Origin: Roridomyces roridus
Taxonomy: Eukaryota; Basidiomycota; Agaricomycetes; Agaricales; Mycenaceae
Assembly (NCBI GenBank): GCA_029378245.1
Contig: JARKIF010000004.1
Location: 2,914,001 to 2,978,000 of the forward strand
Reading direction: 5' to 3'
Length of the DNA stretch: 64,000 bases
The translations under genes and the position numbers were made by a program. This document shows, in pieces, positions 15,816 through 27,287 of the stretch (its first letter is position 1; each line of letters starts with the position of its first letter). Under the pieces are notes generated by a model. That model saw only the letters and a list, made by a program, of their open reading frames with translations. It did no database searches and was not told the origin of the DNA.

Positions 15816-18291
15816 ATGGCTTTCTCTTCAGCTCGCCTTCTCCAGCTTCTTCATCTTGCCCTTCTGTCGGCGCCATCCCTGGGCGTCACCGTGCTCGGGC
15901 CAGTTACCGAGCTGCACCTTACGAACAAGGTCATCGCGCCCGACGGTTTTGAGCGCTCGTAGGTCACTTGTCTCTGCGCCGTGCTGTGATTTAAAGTGCC
16001 GTTCAAAGATCTATTGTGGTGGACGGGACGTTTCCTGGGCCCATAATCGCAGCGAACAAGGTCGGCATCACAATGGAGACTGAATTTCATGCTCTAACCA
16101 TCGTTTAGGGAGACAAATTCAGCGTCAATCTGCATGTTAGTTGCGGCAGGGCCTTCGTCAGAACAAAGTCGCTAACACATAGGTTCAGGATCAGCTCACG
16201 GACAACACCATGTTGCGGTCGACCAGTATCCACTGGCACGGGATTTTGCAGCACAACACGAGCTGGGAGGATGGACCATCCTTCGTTGCACGTTCGTACG
16301 AGAGCTTACTAGCCGCGCCGCCAGTCTAACCGGTTCTCGCAGAGTGCCCCATTGCGGCCAATCACTCGTTCTTGTACGAGTTCCAGGCGGGCGACGCGGC
16401 CACCGGCCAAGCTGGAACGTTCTGTATGAACATCTGCAATTCCTCTTATTTCTACGAACATTGACAGAACTCTATCATAGGGTACCACAGTCACCTTTGT
16501 GAGTTTCCTATTGCAATCTGTGGAATTGGCTTTGTTACTGATTCTCCACAGCAACCCAATACTGTGATGGACTCCGCGGTCCTCTCATCAGTCAGTATCC
16601 CTTATTCGGATATCCCATGGCACATCTCACGCTGGTTCAGTTTACGACCCGCACGACCCGCTGAAACACCGTACGTTCTCGTCATCTCTCAACTCGCTGT
16701 CGCATTAATCTCCCCGTGCAATAGTCTATGATATCGATGATGGTACAAGAAATCCCACACCCAATTCCGTAGCTAAATAGGCCTCTAGCGTCGACGGTTC
16801 TCAGCGTCGGGGACTGGTACCACTACCCCGCGCCCAGGTAAGTGGTTGACAAAAGATATGTTACTCCGATCTTCATGCACTTGCCATCACAGCGCTCCGG
16901 CGTTGGCTCTGGCCAACTCGACACTCATCAACGGCCTGGGTCGCTACCAGGGCGGGTTAGTGCTTGAGATTCATTATCGGTGAAAGAATCGGTTGAACGA
17001 ACTGTCTCTGCTATAGTCCTGCATCCCCGCTCGCTGTAATCACGGTCACCAAGGGCAAACGCTACCGTTTCCGACTTATCAGCATGTCCTGCGACCCTTC
17101 CCATGTCTGGAGGCAAGATATTTTGTTTGTCACCAAAATATTGAAGCTCATAGAAATTTGACAGCATCGACGGGCACGAAATGACTGTCATCGAAGCGGA
17201 CGGTGTCAGCCACGCGCCGACCACTGTCGACTCGTTCGAAATTTTCGGTCCGTGGTGGAATGGACTTTCAGGATCAAAGCTGACGAGTTATCCATCCAGC
17301 CGGTCAACGTTATTCCTTTGTTCTGCACGCAAACCAAAAAGTCGGCAACTACTGGGTCCGTGGGAACCCGAGCATCGGCATTCTCGGCTTTGAAGGCGGC
17401 ATCAACTCGGCCATCCTTCGTTACGTCGGCGCTCCCGATGCCGAACCCACTACGAACGACACTTCGAGCAACCCACTCAAAGAGACCGACCTCCACTCGC
17501 TCACTGGTACCCCGGTCCCCGGCCAGCCCTTCCCCGGCGGCGCTGATGTCAACATCAACCTCCAAATGAGCCTCGACTTTGCCACTGGCCAGTTCGAGGT
17601 CAACGGCGCTCCGTTTGTTAACCCGACTGCCCCGGTCTTGCTGCAGATCTTGAGCGGGGCTCAGACTGCTCAGGATTTGCTGCCACCCGGCACTGTGTAC
17701 GGTCTTCCTCCCAATAAGGTTATTGAGATCAGTCTTCCTGGTGGTTCACCGGGGGCGCCGCATCCCTTCCATCTTCATGGGGTGAGTGTTGCGATACTTC
17801 GATGAATATCCACTGATATCCAACTCTCTAGCACAACTTCTGGGTTGTCCGCAGCGCCGGCAATTCGACCTATAACTACTTCGACCCCGTACGTGTCTTG
17901 ACCTCTACACAGTTGCCTGATACTAATTGACAATCCAGGTCCGTCGCGATGTCCTCAACACCGGCCCCGCCCTCACGGACAACGTCACAATCCGCTTTGT
18001 CACCGATAATGCTGGTCCATGTGAGTACTCGGAATTCAATTCCCACTTGCGGACGCTGAACACGTTCCTGCCCAGGGTTCTTCCACTGCCACAACATCTG
18101 GCACTTGGAAGTGTGCGTGACTCATATGAGTGACTTGTCGTGGCCAAGCTGACATTTCTTCTAGCGGCCTTGCCGTCGTTTTCGCTGAGGACATCCCCAC
18201 GATCCAGGGGGAGCAGAAGAACGGCCAGGTTCCGCAGAACTGGGACGAGCTTTGCCCGATCTATGACTCGCTTACCGCGGACCAGCTCTGA
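15816..18291 (+). CDS. Secreted laccase (multicopper oxidase)
   Basis: Eighteen exons join in phase to 530 residues: 15816-15958, 16009-16060, 16109-16135, 16183-16291, 16343-16423, 16481-16498, 16552-16590, 16641-16670, 16725-16742, 16789-16837, 16893-16955, 17017-17112, 17165-17247, 17300-17781, 17832-17888, 17939-18020, 18076-18112, 18165-18291. A signal peptide ([20 protein letters not shown]) leads the protein. All four copper signatures are present: [48 protein letters not shown] and [15 protein letters not shown]. The residue ten after the last-motif Cys, the axial T1 position, is Leu, which in this family usually means a lower redox potential than Phe. Laccases oxidise phenols outside the cell and reduce O2 to water. 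Intron 12 (17113-17164) appears to be GC-AG: only a GCAAGA donor gives the family-typical DPSHVWSIDGHEM. Confidence 0.95.
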
Positions 18292-19271
18292 GGTCTTGCT
18301 ACCCAGCGATCAATAAGTAACTTGAAAGAATGTAGGGTGTAAAAGTCGAGGGTCCTGTAACTTTTCTGAATCTGATATATGAATGAGTATTGGTTTGTTC
18401 TTGATTCGAGTCCGACCTGAAGTGGGATTTTCGAGTCACAGAGATCACCCAACATGTGTTTCTTTGACGCTACCGCCGAGCAGTTTCTAAGTTGCATCAG
18501 CCCCTAATGCCATCATCCGGCGAATACTGGATGTCTGCAACAGCTGGATAATTGGAGAAAGTACCCCAGTTGAATGCAGCGACGTACCGGCAGAGGCGGT
18601 CCTTCTTCCAGTGCTCCAAATCCACCGCTCGCATTGGGGGAGGGAAGCAAGCGCCGACTATGTGTTCCGCGAGAAACTGTGAAAGTTGACGCTGTTTAGC
18701 TAAATTGACATGAAACCGACACGATCTTCATTCTTCCACCGGTTGCTCATATGCGTCGTGCGAGTCCTGGCAGATCATCAGAGTCCAGAGTGAAAAAGAA
18801 CACAAACGCTCAACTGCACCTGAAAGCTTTCCGTCGTAAGGAGAACGGACCTGAAGCGGCAAGCCTGGTGCTGTGCGGAGATATGGGCAGTTGACTTGCT
18901 TGAGGTGCTCGTTCCTGTTTTCATCGCCAGCGTTGAGGATATTCGGTGCAAGGTGGATCAAGGCCAGAGAAGTTGGTAAGCAGCTGCAGCCGCAGAGATC
19001 GAGAGTCTTATCGGGAGGTCTCTGCCAGGCTCGTCAAGATTGCGCATCCAACCCGACGTTGCAGCGACGTGCAATCGACGTGCCCAGTAGGCGACGACGC
19101 AGCGTGGGCTGGCTGTTGCAGAGAGCGTGAGTGGCTGTAGTGCAGCAACGATGGGATGGTAGTCATGGTGGAAAGAGATAAAGAAGTTCGGCCGAAACCC
19201 AACCGAAACCGGCAAAGGTCCCCTGCGCCGAACAGGCCCTGACAAATTGGCGGGTAGGTCCTCAGCTTCAA
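18292..19271. other. Intergenic region between laccase and tRNA
   Basis: No supported gene and no repeat termini are seen. Confidence 0.5.
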
Positions 19272-19367
19272 GCCCGCCTAGCTCAATCGGATAGAGCGTC
19301 AGACTCTTAGGCGGGTTATTCACCATCTGGTGATCTGAAGGCTGCGAGTTCGACCCTCGCGGTGGGC
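19272..19367 (+). tRNA. tRNA-Lys (anticodon CTT) with intron
   Basis: The cloverleaf closes fully: acceptor GCCCGCC/GGTGGGC, D stem GCTC/GAGC, anticodon stem TCAGA/TCTGA and T stem GCGAG/CTCGC around TTCGACC. The anticodon CTT is at 19306-19308 and reads AAG codons. A 23-nt intron (19310-19332) sits one base 3' of the anticodon, the canonical nuclear tRNA intron site. A T-run follows near 19385, as expected for RNA polymerase III termination. Confidence 0.95.
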
Positions 19368-19552
19368 TATTCCTCCTCTTCTCATTCTTTTTCCTCGCTC
19401 CTCCATTCATTTGCACTTCCTCTCCCCCCCCTCACCTCTGCACGTATACATCGCCGTTCGCCACCACACAGATCTGCCACATCGGCTGCCAATCCATCAA
19501 CATCTTCTGATTGATTGACTTCACTGTCATCGGGTGCAATCCCTCTTCCGTC

Positions 19553-20790
19553 ATGTCCACCATTCTCGGTTTCGCGTCGCTCGACGGCGCCATCCTGTCC
19601 CGCATCTTCGCCCTGCTTGCACCCAAGAAGCTCGCTCCACACAAACGCCTCGTCCCACTGCTCCGGGTCAACAAGCACTGGCACTCGCTCGTCCTGCCCC
19701 TGCTCTACACAGCCATCTCGGTCAAGGGCATCTGGATCGCGCGTCCGCTACGCAAAACACTCGAGGCGAACAAGCAGCTGGCAGGGCTGTTCGTGAGCTC
19801 GTGCTCGACACGGAGCTGAGTGGGCAGGATCCTCAAGAGACGCTCGACCATCTTCGAATCGTTGCTGCGGCTGCGCAGGGGCTGCGGCACCTCACGGTGC
19901 TAGGCTATGCCGGCTCAGCCAAGGACATCGAAAAGTATCGTCGGTCGGTGGGCAAGTGCACGGAGTTGGAGACGCTCAATGTGAGCGAGGGGCAGGGCAT
20001 GTTTACATTTGGGCAGTTGATGGGCATGATGAAGAGCTGGCCGAAGCTGGAGAAGCTGATCTTGAAGGATACGTTTTTGGCTGAGGCCGATTCTGCGTCC
20101 AGGCCTGTTGAAGTGTCGCCCAGTTGTCCGATGCTGAAGATGGTCAAGATCACGGATAGCTTCGAGTCGGCGAAGCGATTTAGCTTCACTGCGTTCGCGG
20201 CTGCGGCTCCCTCTGTATCGGTCCTGTGGGTACAGCCTCAGAGCGCTGGACCCATTCCTCCCGATGTTATCGAAGCACTACGAGTTTGGGCGCCCACTCT
20301 CCAAGCCCTCTGTCTGTTATCTGATTCCGAACGTGCGTCGTCCACTTTGTCTCTTATGCTACTAATCCGCTATAGTCCCCCTCACCCCCTCTCTTCCCCA
20401 ACTCACATCCCTCACCCGCCTCGACGCAACACCAACCCTCCTCCCTCCGCGTCTTTTAGCGACCCACGCTCCGCCCGGGCTCACAGCGCTTGCCTATACG
20501 TACAATGGTAGCCCAAGCGCGGAGCTTCTAGACCTCGCACGGGCACTCGCCTCGGTGGATGTGTTACCCAAATTGCGGGTGATCGAGGGCAAGGCTTTGG
20601 ATGCCGACGCGCCGACTGCTGGGACGGGTGCAAGGCGGCATTTGCAGGAGATGGAGATGCAGAAGGCGTTGTCGGAGATGAAAGCTGGTGCGTTCCTTTT
20701 TCCCTCTTTCTCTGATCCGTGGGTGTGCTGACGAGGGATCTCTGCTGCATAGTGTGCAAGCGGAGGAAGATTCGGTTTACGATTTCGTGA
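19553..20790 (+). CDS. F-box-like protein with one missing base
   Basis: ATG 19553 opens MSTILGFASLDGAILSRIFA and RLVPLLRVNKHWHSLVLPLL, an F-box-like start of the kind that binds Skp1 in SCF ubiquitin ligases. Leucine-rich sequence follows (LRHLTVLGYAG, LETLNVSEGQG, PKLEKLILKD), as in F-box substrate-binding regions. Exons 19553-20332, 20376-20687 and 20753-20790 end KRRKIRFTIS-stop. Near 19790 the frame changes by one base between ANKQLAGL and VRELVLDTEL. No usable intron bridges it. Adding one base gives 1131 nt, exactly 376 residues. It is either an assembly error or a recent disabling deletion. The F-box assignment is by resemblance only. Confidence 0.7.
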
Positions 20791-22377
20791 CTCTGGGTCG
20801 AGTCGCGCGGTAATGTGGGTGGCGTCGGCGATGGACGGATGTCATGACGAGGCTGGTGTGTGTATTGCATCTTTCTCGAGGAGAGTATGCGAGATAAAGA
20901 CTCTTCAAGGTCCGCGATTTCGGGATACCCAGTCTGGTCTTGGTGGCGATTGCGTGTTTGCGCTCGGTCGTTGGCGTTACCTGTAGATTTATTCAACGTT
21001 GTACGTCCTTCTTGTATCCTGGGCACTCGACGTGCGTTCCAACGTTCGATTCGGGTTGGGTCATGGTTCCTTGGGAAGACATTGTTTTTTCACCTCTTTG
21101 ATTCAGCCCGTTCGCACCCAAGAAAACTCTGTGTCACTGTCGAAGGTTGAATTTTCACTGTCAGGCGCAGTTCAACCCCCACCTTAAACAACGACTCTTT
21201 CAGCGCCTGATTTGGGACCTCTAAATTGGCCCATGGCCTGCAGTGCAATATTCGACACTCGTTGACAACACTTAGGGCACTACATTGAACTCGAGAGGCA
21301 AACGTCGGTGACCATTATCTAATAGTCAGCGGGACTAAGTAGATACACCAGGTGGAAACTTAGGCATGCCAGCCGATATCTTGTCCAAGAACCCCGCTGT
21401 GCAGAACTTTGTGCACCAATTTCTCAAAGAGGACAACACGTCGACAAGATCGGGTGCATCGTCTGTGCCGGTAAGTCTTGCGTCGATACGGTCAACTGCC
21501 ATTGTCTTCACAGTGAATGGGCATCACAGGAACCCTTGCAGCCCTCACATCTCAACTCGACCGGCAACCGTTGACCTCACATCCGGATTCCAGGCCCTGC
21601 CCGAAAATGGTGCGCGCTCCGATTCTTCTCCTTGACCATGACAAGACCATGACTTTGTCTATGAAACTAACTCATCACAAGTCAACCTTACAACCACTGC
21701 CTTCCTCATCGGCCCATCCTCGTCTCATTGCCTAAACACAGCTGCGGTCTAGGTAAGGATTATCCGTCCAGACTCCGCCCATTTACTCAATTCTTCTCGT
21801 TGTCGCTTTCAACAGGCTCTACCTTTCTCTTTGCTCTCCGGCTCGTCGAATGCACCGCAGCGTCCGATGGTGTTCCCCGTAGGACCCTATATCAAATCCA
21901 GTATCAACAAAGTGTACCACCTGTCTGCTGCCTGTGAAGCTCCAACAGCATTTCATGCCATCCCAAATTGTTCCCGCCCGGCGCATCCGACTCATTACTA
22001 CAGAACCTCAAACTGATCTGCCCTAAAATCGGGTATCCGGCAAGACGGCCTATTCGCGTGCACTCTCGGCGAGTAGGGACCTCTTTCCCCGCGGACCAGG
22101 CGGGCGGGGAGCTTATTTTGAGGGATTGAGTGACTCGGGTACTCTGGTGCGTTGCGGTCGTTGCCATGCGTTCAGCTTTCACATGAGTATTCGCTCGGCA
22201 AGGCTTCTGAGAGTACTAACAGTAACCAACTTGTCACGGCCGGCCGCGTCCTCACCCCCTGAGTGAGCGGCACCATCGACCTCTTTCTGCACCGCTCGTC
22301 CCGTTGGTCCGCTCATGGATTTATTGCTCGTCTGACCAGAAACCATCCCTCGGACCGCTAAAGTTGACTGCAGCCAA
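20791..22377. other. Intergenic region with one doubtful small gene
   Basis: ATG 21366 opens MPADILSKNPAVQNFVHQFL followed by a good GTAAGT donor at 21472, but no downstream exon combination gives a convincing protein. I leave it unannotated as a gene. Confidence 0.3.
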
Positions 22378-22379
22378 TA

Positions 22380-22667
22380 GGAGAGGTCAGAGTGGAACGA
22401 AACGAGTCGATTCTCGCATCGATTCTGACGTCGGAACTCTTTCGATTCTCTGGACCAAATACTCGGAAACACGAGTTCCGAAGCTAGAATCGAAACAGAA
22501 TCGATTCTGAGTTCCGAACAGAATCGATGTTCCTCCTCCCGAGGAGGAACTACATCCGTTTCGGAACTCAGAATCGAAACTCGATCGAAACTCGGTCAAG
22601 AATCGACCGAGTTCCGACATGAGAATCGATCCAGAATCGACGGTCCGTCCTCCACTCTGACCTCCCC
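22380..22667. mobile_element. Foldback MITE, family A, copy 1
   Basis: The element is 288 bp, flanked by TA on both sides (22378-22379 and 22668-22669). Its ends are inverted copies: GGAGAGGTCAGAGTGGAA at the left and TCCACTCTGACCTCCCC at the right. The interior is a long imperfect palindrome built of GAATCGATTC-like words around the centre TTCCTCCTCCCGAGGAGGAA. It has no coding capacity. TA flanks suggest Tc1/mariner-type mobilisation (inference). The second copy at 44004-44291 has the same length. Confidence 0.9.
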
Positions 22668-22719
22668 TAATGTACTTTTTTTAAATCGATCATCAATGAC
22701 CACATTCAAAACACCCTCC

Positions 22720-23340
22720 TCACTCCGCGCAATTGGGAGGCAAAACATACGCCACTATTCCCTGATCAGTCCAACCCGCCTGCGCCAAAAAGCTGTCCCT
22801 CGTCGCCACATCAGTGGTCAAGAAATGCTCCGTCGACGCAGCATTATACACCGCATACCACGGCACACTCCCACAAATCTGCGTCGGGTACACATATGCC
22901 TGGATCCCCTGATCGATCCACCCAATCTCCAACAGCGCCTGATACTCGCCCTGGTCGATGGTGTAGATGTGATCGCTGATGTCGCCGTTGCTGGCGACGA
23001 GGTGCACCATGTACATCGGAACGGTGGAGGTTTCTTGGGTGGTGAAGACGCGGGCGGTGAGGCCAAGGAAGGTGAAGCCTTGGGGGATGACAATCTGCAT
23101 GTCGCCGACCCTGGTGGTGGCGAGATAGTCTTGCATTGGGCCGCCGTTGACGGCGAAGAAGGGGACGGCGTCGGTGGCGTTGCCGCAGGTACCGTTATAA
23201 TTACGTGTCTGATCTTGGGTGAGGAGGGAGCACCAGTGGGTTTGGGCGTGTACCTGGAGATCCTGAACGTGTTTAGCCGGTAAGGCGTTGGACACTGTGA
23301 GCCACAGGAGAGTGCTGAAGATGATGGTCACAGAGAACAT
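22720..23340 (-). CDS. Secreted DUF5648-like repeat protein
   Basis: A single exon from ATG 23340 encodes 206 residues with signal peptide MFSVTIIFSTLLWLTVSNAL. Three repeats of about 45-55 residues follow the pattern VP-(aromatic)-(about 15)-(D/E)H-(aromatic)-TTD-(about 13)-GW-DQGI-AYV, for example VPWYAVYNAASTEHFLTTD then WTDQGIVAYV. This is the layout of the DUF5648 repeat family, whose function is unknown and which is common among fungal secreted proteins. An earlier in-frame TTG at 23352 is not a likely start. The interrupted copy at 32379 is a relative. Confidence 0.85.
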   Translation of the reverse strand: MFSVTIIFSTLLWLTVSNALPAKHVQDLQVHAQTHWCSLLTQDQTRNYNGTCGNATDAVPFFAVNGGPMQDYLATTRVGDMQIVIPQGFTFLGLTARVFTTQETSTVPMYMVHLVASNGDISDHIYTIDQGEYQALLEIGWIDQGIQAYVYPTQICGSVPWYAVYNAASTEHFLTTDVATRDSFLAQAGWTDQGIVAYVLPPNCAE

Positions 23341-23382
23341 GTCTGCGAACAATGGAAATTAGAGTTGGAGTGCCTCCCCCGA

Positions 23383-23389
23383 TTTTATA
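23383..23389 (-). promoter_or_regulatory. TATA box of the DUF5648-like gene
   Basis: TATAAAA on the minus strand, about 45 bp upstream of ATG 23340. Confidence 0.65.
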
Positions 23390-24627
23390 CGAGTCCCAGG
23401 CGCCTGGTACAAGTCGTGCTGTCATATTAGACGCGCGATAGTAAGCATGATGTTCAACCATCCCTTGGTCAGATTTGAGGAATGGTTCTTGAAGAGTTCA
23501 GAGCATCACAGGCATGGTGATGAGAGGAATATCGATACAGCCCCGTGGTGATCGCTGCATGGTCTAATTCAATCGTCCTGAGGCCTGATACTGTATGCAA
23601 CTGACCTTTTGCGCTTGGTCCGATCCTGATCAGGGACAGATATCATGATTCGGGCGAGCTGTCATCTTGGATGCCCGCGCTTGGTCAAAATACTCAGCCG
23701 CCGTCGAGAGTGCACACCTATCTCTGTAGAAGAGTATAATATATGAGGATCGAAGAGAACCAATCGGAGAAATGATGAATGATAGCGAAGAAAGGGAACA
23801 TGGTTCACGGACAGATGTATTGGCAGAGATGGTACCAAGAAGCGCGCGTTTGGCTCCGCCGTGCACCCAAAATAATCTGCTGCACATTCCAGCGCTTATG
23901 CATTTTCATCTTGAACATCGCGAATCGTGCACTCTGTCATGCTCAAGGCGCTCTCGATGAACGATGAAATTACCCTTGTGAGCCCCAGGGATTGCATCGA
24001 AGGGCGTTTCAACGTACGTGAACGACTTCACTGCAGCAGCGGCCTTTTCGCTTTGAGAGTAAACTCTCCTGAACATCACAAGTCGTGGGGGCTGTCATGC
24101 TCGAGGCGCGCGCTCGTTTAAATTACGCTCACACCCGGATTCTATGCCTGCACTTGAGCATATCAGCAAGAGCGAGGCATGATCAGATTGTGAGGACCCC
24201 GTACCTGGAAGTGAAGTTTGCGCGATGAACCCTTCGGACGCCTTGGATACGGGCCGTACGGCTGCTGCCGTCGGCACTGTGGGTGCTCGGGAGAGTCTGG
24301 CTGAGGGCAGACGCGGTTATTTGCTGAGGAATGACAATAATTCGGTTGAACACGGCATGATTGAAACGAAAAGTCGCGGCTTGGATAGGATCGAGGGGGA
24401 CTATAGTGCTACACTGATTCTTGCGCCTCTAAGCATCGAAATGTTGGTCAATCCGAATCCAAGCGCGCGCGATGACGCACTTGTGTCCCACTTAGTGCCA
24501 ATAAATCATTCGATCCAACCCAGCGTCAAGAGCGGAAGTTCAGGCCCGACCGAGGAATCTGTGCGGCGTAAGATTGCGACAAACGAGCAGTTGGAGGTGC
24601 TGAAAGGGAACGTCATTGGGTACGACC
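23390..24627. other. Intergenic region with one open frame of doubtful status
   Basis: A plus-strand frame from ATG 24225 to 24680 (151 codons, MNPSDALDTGRTAAAVGTVG) is open but has no family, no signal peptide and overlaps the tail of the minus-strand gene. Confidence 0.25.
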
Positions 24628-24819
24628 CTAAGAGCACCGCCAGGACTGTTCGCCACTACAAAGGCCGCCTCGTTGAATGAGGCTTATCCGACGGGTCACG
24701 GAGCGCATTAAGGTCGTCCTTTTGCTGGAGCGTATGACACTGATATCCCGTCCAGATTTCGCCGTTGCCCTCTCTGCGGATTCAGACGCCACGATCGTCG
24801 AATCATATTCGCACGTGTC

Positions 24820-25536
24820 ACATAAGAAGACAAAGTCCTCGTCGAGCCCGAAGGAGCCCGCCGAGTCGAGACACCCGAGGCTCTGGTAGATTTTACCACT
24901 GCCGGGGACTTTGGCGTTGCGGCCGGCCTCAAGACAGGAGGATGAGTACTGTACCATTTCGATCAATTCGAATGGCACTTTGGGCTGTGACTTTTCATAC
25001 GAATGGAACCATTCGTAGCCGAGCCCAAAAAGGCAATTTGATCCGTCGGTTAAGCTCGGCTATAACCGGCACACCTCGGCAGAGCCAAAATCGCCTCAGT
25101 GACCCTGTGACATACGAAAAATTCCGTATGAAATGGGGCTTGTGACTTGTGACCATTCGAATTGATCGAAATGGTACAGTAGAGGTCAGCGTCGAGGCTG
25201 GAGGGAAAGTGGGATTCAGTGGATATAGACAAGAATGAGAGTTGGATGCACGCACGAGAAGACGTATCCGCCAAGACCAGTCTCCGAGAGGTACCATTGA
25301 GTAGCGGGGATAGTTGTCCTTACTTATGAGTGGTGTGAGTTCATGAAATTACGCGGTAGATGGAGACGTACCAGGTTCACACCCAACGAACCGAGCGTGC
25401 TGTTGTCCACCCAAGCGTAGGTGGGAACCTCCGTCATGGTAACGGTGTAGAGGGTGCCATCGTTGAAAGTCGGAGTGCAGTCGGCGAGAACGCGGGAAGC
25501 GATGGCAACAGCGACGAAGCAAGAAAGTTTGAACAT
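24820..25536 (-). pseudogene. Small secreted protein gene split by a MITE
   Basis: ATG 25536 opens MFKLSCFVAVAIASRVLADC, a clear signal peptide, then TPTFNDGTLYTVTMTEVPTY. An intron leads to TTIPATQWYLSETGLGGYVF; the exact first donor (about 25383 or 25370) is uncertain. A second intron leads to a short run LDADLY, where the 231-bp MITE at 24949-25179 is inserted. Removing the element and one TA copy restores the frame: LDADLYSSSCLEAGRNAKVP, then GKIYQSLGCLDSAGSFGLDE. The cysteine-bearing downstream part is therefore out of reach of the present gene. I know no family. The 3' end beyond about 24820 is not resolved. A TATA box lies at 25579-25584. Confidence 0.6.
24949..25179. mobile_element. 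MITE, family B, copy 1
   Basis: The element is 231 bp, flanked by TA (24947-24948 and 25180-25181). The terminal inverted repeats are perfect over 29 bp counting the flanking TA, starting TACTGTACCATTTCGATCAA. There is no coding capacity. It interrupts an exon of the small secreted protein gene. Its relative is at 31869-32110. Confidence 0.9.
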
Positions 25537-25578
25537 GGTGGGCGTAGAAAGATAGAGTCGTCAAGTGAAACGGACTGC

Positions 25579-25584
25579 TTTATA
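25579..25584 (-). promoter_or_regulatory. TATA box of the split small secreted protein gene
   Basis: TATAAA on the minus strand, about 45 bp upstream of ATG 25536. Confidence 0.55.
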
Positions 25585-25599
25585 TCCGCGCGCGCCAAG

Positions 25600-26229
25600 A
25601 CGCCTTTGAAACGCCGGCCATCTGTTGCCGGATCAGATGTCTTCATTTCTGGACATTTGCGCTGCATCGCAGTGGAAGCCAGTGGAAGTATTTCAAAATC
25701 AGTGTGTCCAACGTGGCGAAGCGGCGAGGCTTTTGCTTTAACCACCTTTCATGCGTCGTAAGTACTCTGCATTCAAGTGGCGGCAAATGACCTGCAAGTT
25801 ATTATAATCGCCTTTGCGGCATGTCGGGCCTGAATGTTGGGAATCGACACATCACCCTAGAGTAGGTCTGCGTTCGGAGTCTGCTCGTTGTCTGCTCGCC
25901 ACAGTGATCATATGGCATTTGATGTCGCCTCCGCTTGATCAAGACTCCGGAGCATTGTCTTGCGAGACCCGATCAACGCCAACCAGCGCCAACCCTCCAA
26001 AGTTCTGCCGCTCGGAATTTGCTCGGAATCATTCTTTTATTGAAGCGCCATAAAAACAACATTCTGGGGAGCAGTTTGACTGAACGGCCATCGCCCAGGA
26101 CTCTCTGGAGATAACAAAAGTTGGGACAATCGACAGGATATCGATATCATGTCCCTCATGCAGCCCCGTCGTGCCCCGATAGAGGCTTTCCGAATGATGC
26201 GATCGAGTTCACGACATTATATTCCCAAC
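25600..26229. other. Intergenic region, nothing identified
   Basis: No supported gene or repeat is seen between the split secreted-protein gene and the KNH-type gene. Confidence 0.5.
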
Positions 26230-26732
26230 TCATACAGCTTTTATAGCGAACACAGGACTTCTAGCCAGGATGAAATCCACATTCCTATACACGCTCAACT
26301 ACGAACACTAGAGAGGTGTTGAAGAAAGTACTCACGTAGCATTGACCGCATTCAACACATATCCACCCCTACGCAGAAGATGAAAGAATCGTCACTTGCC
26401 CTCGAAATCGAAAAATACAACTCACTCAGCAACCAACGTCGGCAGCGTGACAGTAATTTCCCCCAGGCTCGTGTCAATAAACTCGCCGATTATCGCCTTG
26501 AGATCGAATGCATCCGTGATGTTGGCGAGGAAAAGCGAGAATGTGGATGGGTCGCTTGCGGTGGAGGTCCAGTCAATCTGCGTCGTCGCGCCCGAGGTGG
26601 GGTTGGTGGGGACGTTCACCTTGAGCGCAGAGGCCAGGGATGCGCCGACGGCAAGGAGGCTGTGGACTGGTGAGCCCTTGGGACCTCGAAAAGCGCGAGA
26701 TCGTACCCGGAAAGTTTCATGAAGGCGAGCAT
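26230..26732 (-). CDS. Secreted KNH/Kre9-like wall-associated protein
   Basis: Exons 26732-26707, 26659-26426, 26368-26336 and 26284-26230 join in phase to 115 residues. The signal peptide is split by the first intron (MLAFMKLSG then LLAVGASLASA). The mature part LKVNVPTNPTSGATTQIDWT, TASDPSTFSLFLANI, EITVTLPTLVAEGGYVLNAV and SPVFAIKAV matches the order of the Kre9/Knh1-like N-terminal domain (Ser/Thr-rich GPI-anchored family, PF10342 type). These proteins are secreted, wall-linked and implicated in beta-glucan assembly. The protein ends directly after the domain, without the Ser/Thr-rich stalk or GPI signal of larger members, so it is probably soluble. An in-frame ATG at 26720 is an alternative start. 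Confidence 0.85.
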
Positions 26733-26770
26733 GAGAGGAAGGATGGTCAGGGGAGCAGGGACTCCCTGCT

Positions 26771-26776
26771 TTTATA
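26771..26776 (-). promoter_or_regulatory. TATA box of the KNH-type gene
   Basis: TATAAA on the minus strand, about 40 bp upstream of ATG 26732. Confidence 0.6.
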
Positions 26777-27287
26777 CCCACGTCTGATGATGTATTGTCC
26801 CGTTGCCAACCTAAAGACAACGCCGGTTGGCGCCAAGGGCGGCGCCCAATGCCCCACCCTGAATGCCGTTTACATGGGGTCGAAGGCTCTTCACGCGCTG
26901 AGGGAAGCACGCGTAATTCCTTACGGGAGCGGGTGTTGTATTGGGCATTTCGGCTAGGATAGCCCAGTGCAAAGTGCAATACGGAGGACGAAAAAATGGG
27001 AAGAATGTCTTGTTTCCGATAGATTCCCGAATCGGATTTTGATTCTGGATACTCGCTACTCAATGGGACGGCATAATTTCGCGGATGTAATGTCAGATGA
27101 TCAGCTGAGAAATATATAAAAATGACATCCATGGAAAGCTTACGGCCGATTGTCTCGCACACATGACACTTCGGTATGGACTCTAGAGCCTCGCTTGAAG
27201 TTCCAGTTCCGGCTTCTGTGTCTGGGCGTGGATTGCGGTCAACAAATCAACCCGGCGCAGAGGTTCTGGGATCAAGTCAGGATCAAG
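26777..27287. other. Intergenic region, nothing identified
   Basis: Short shadow frames only. Confidence 0.5.
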
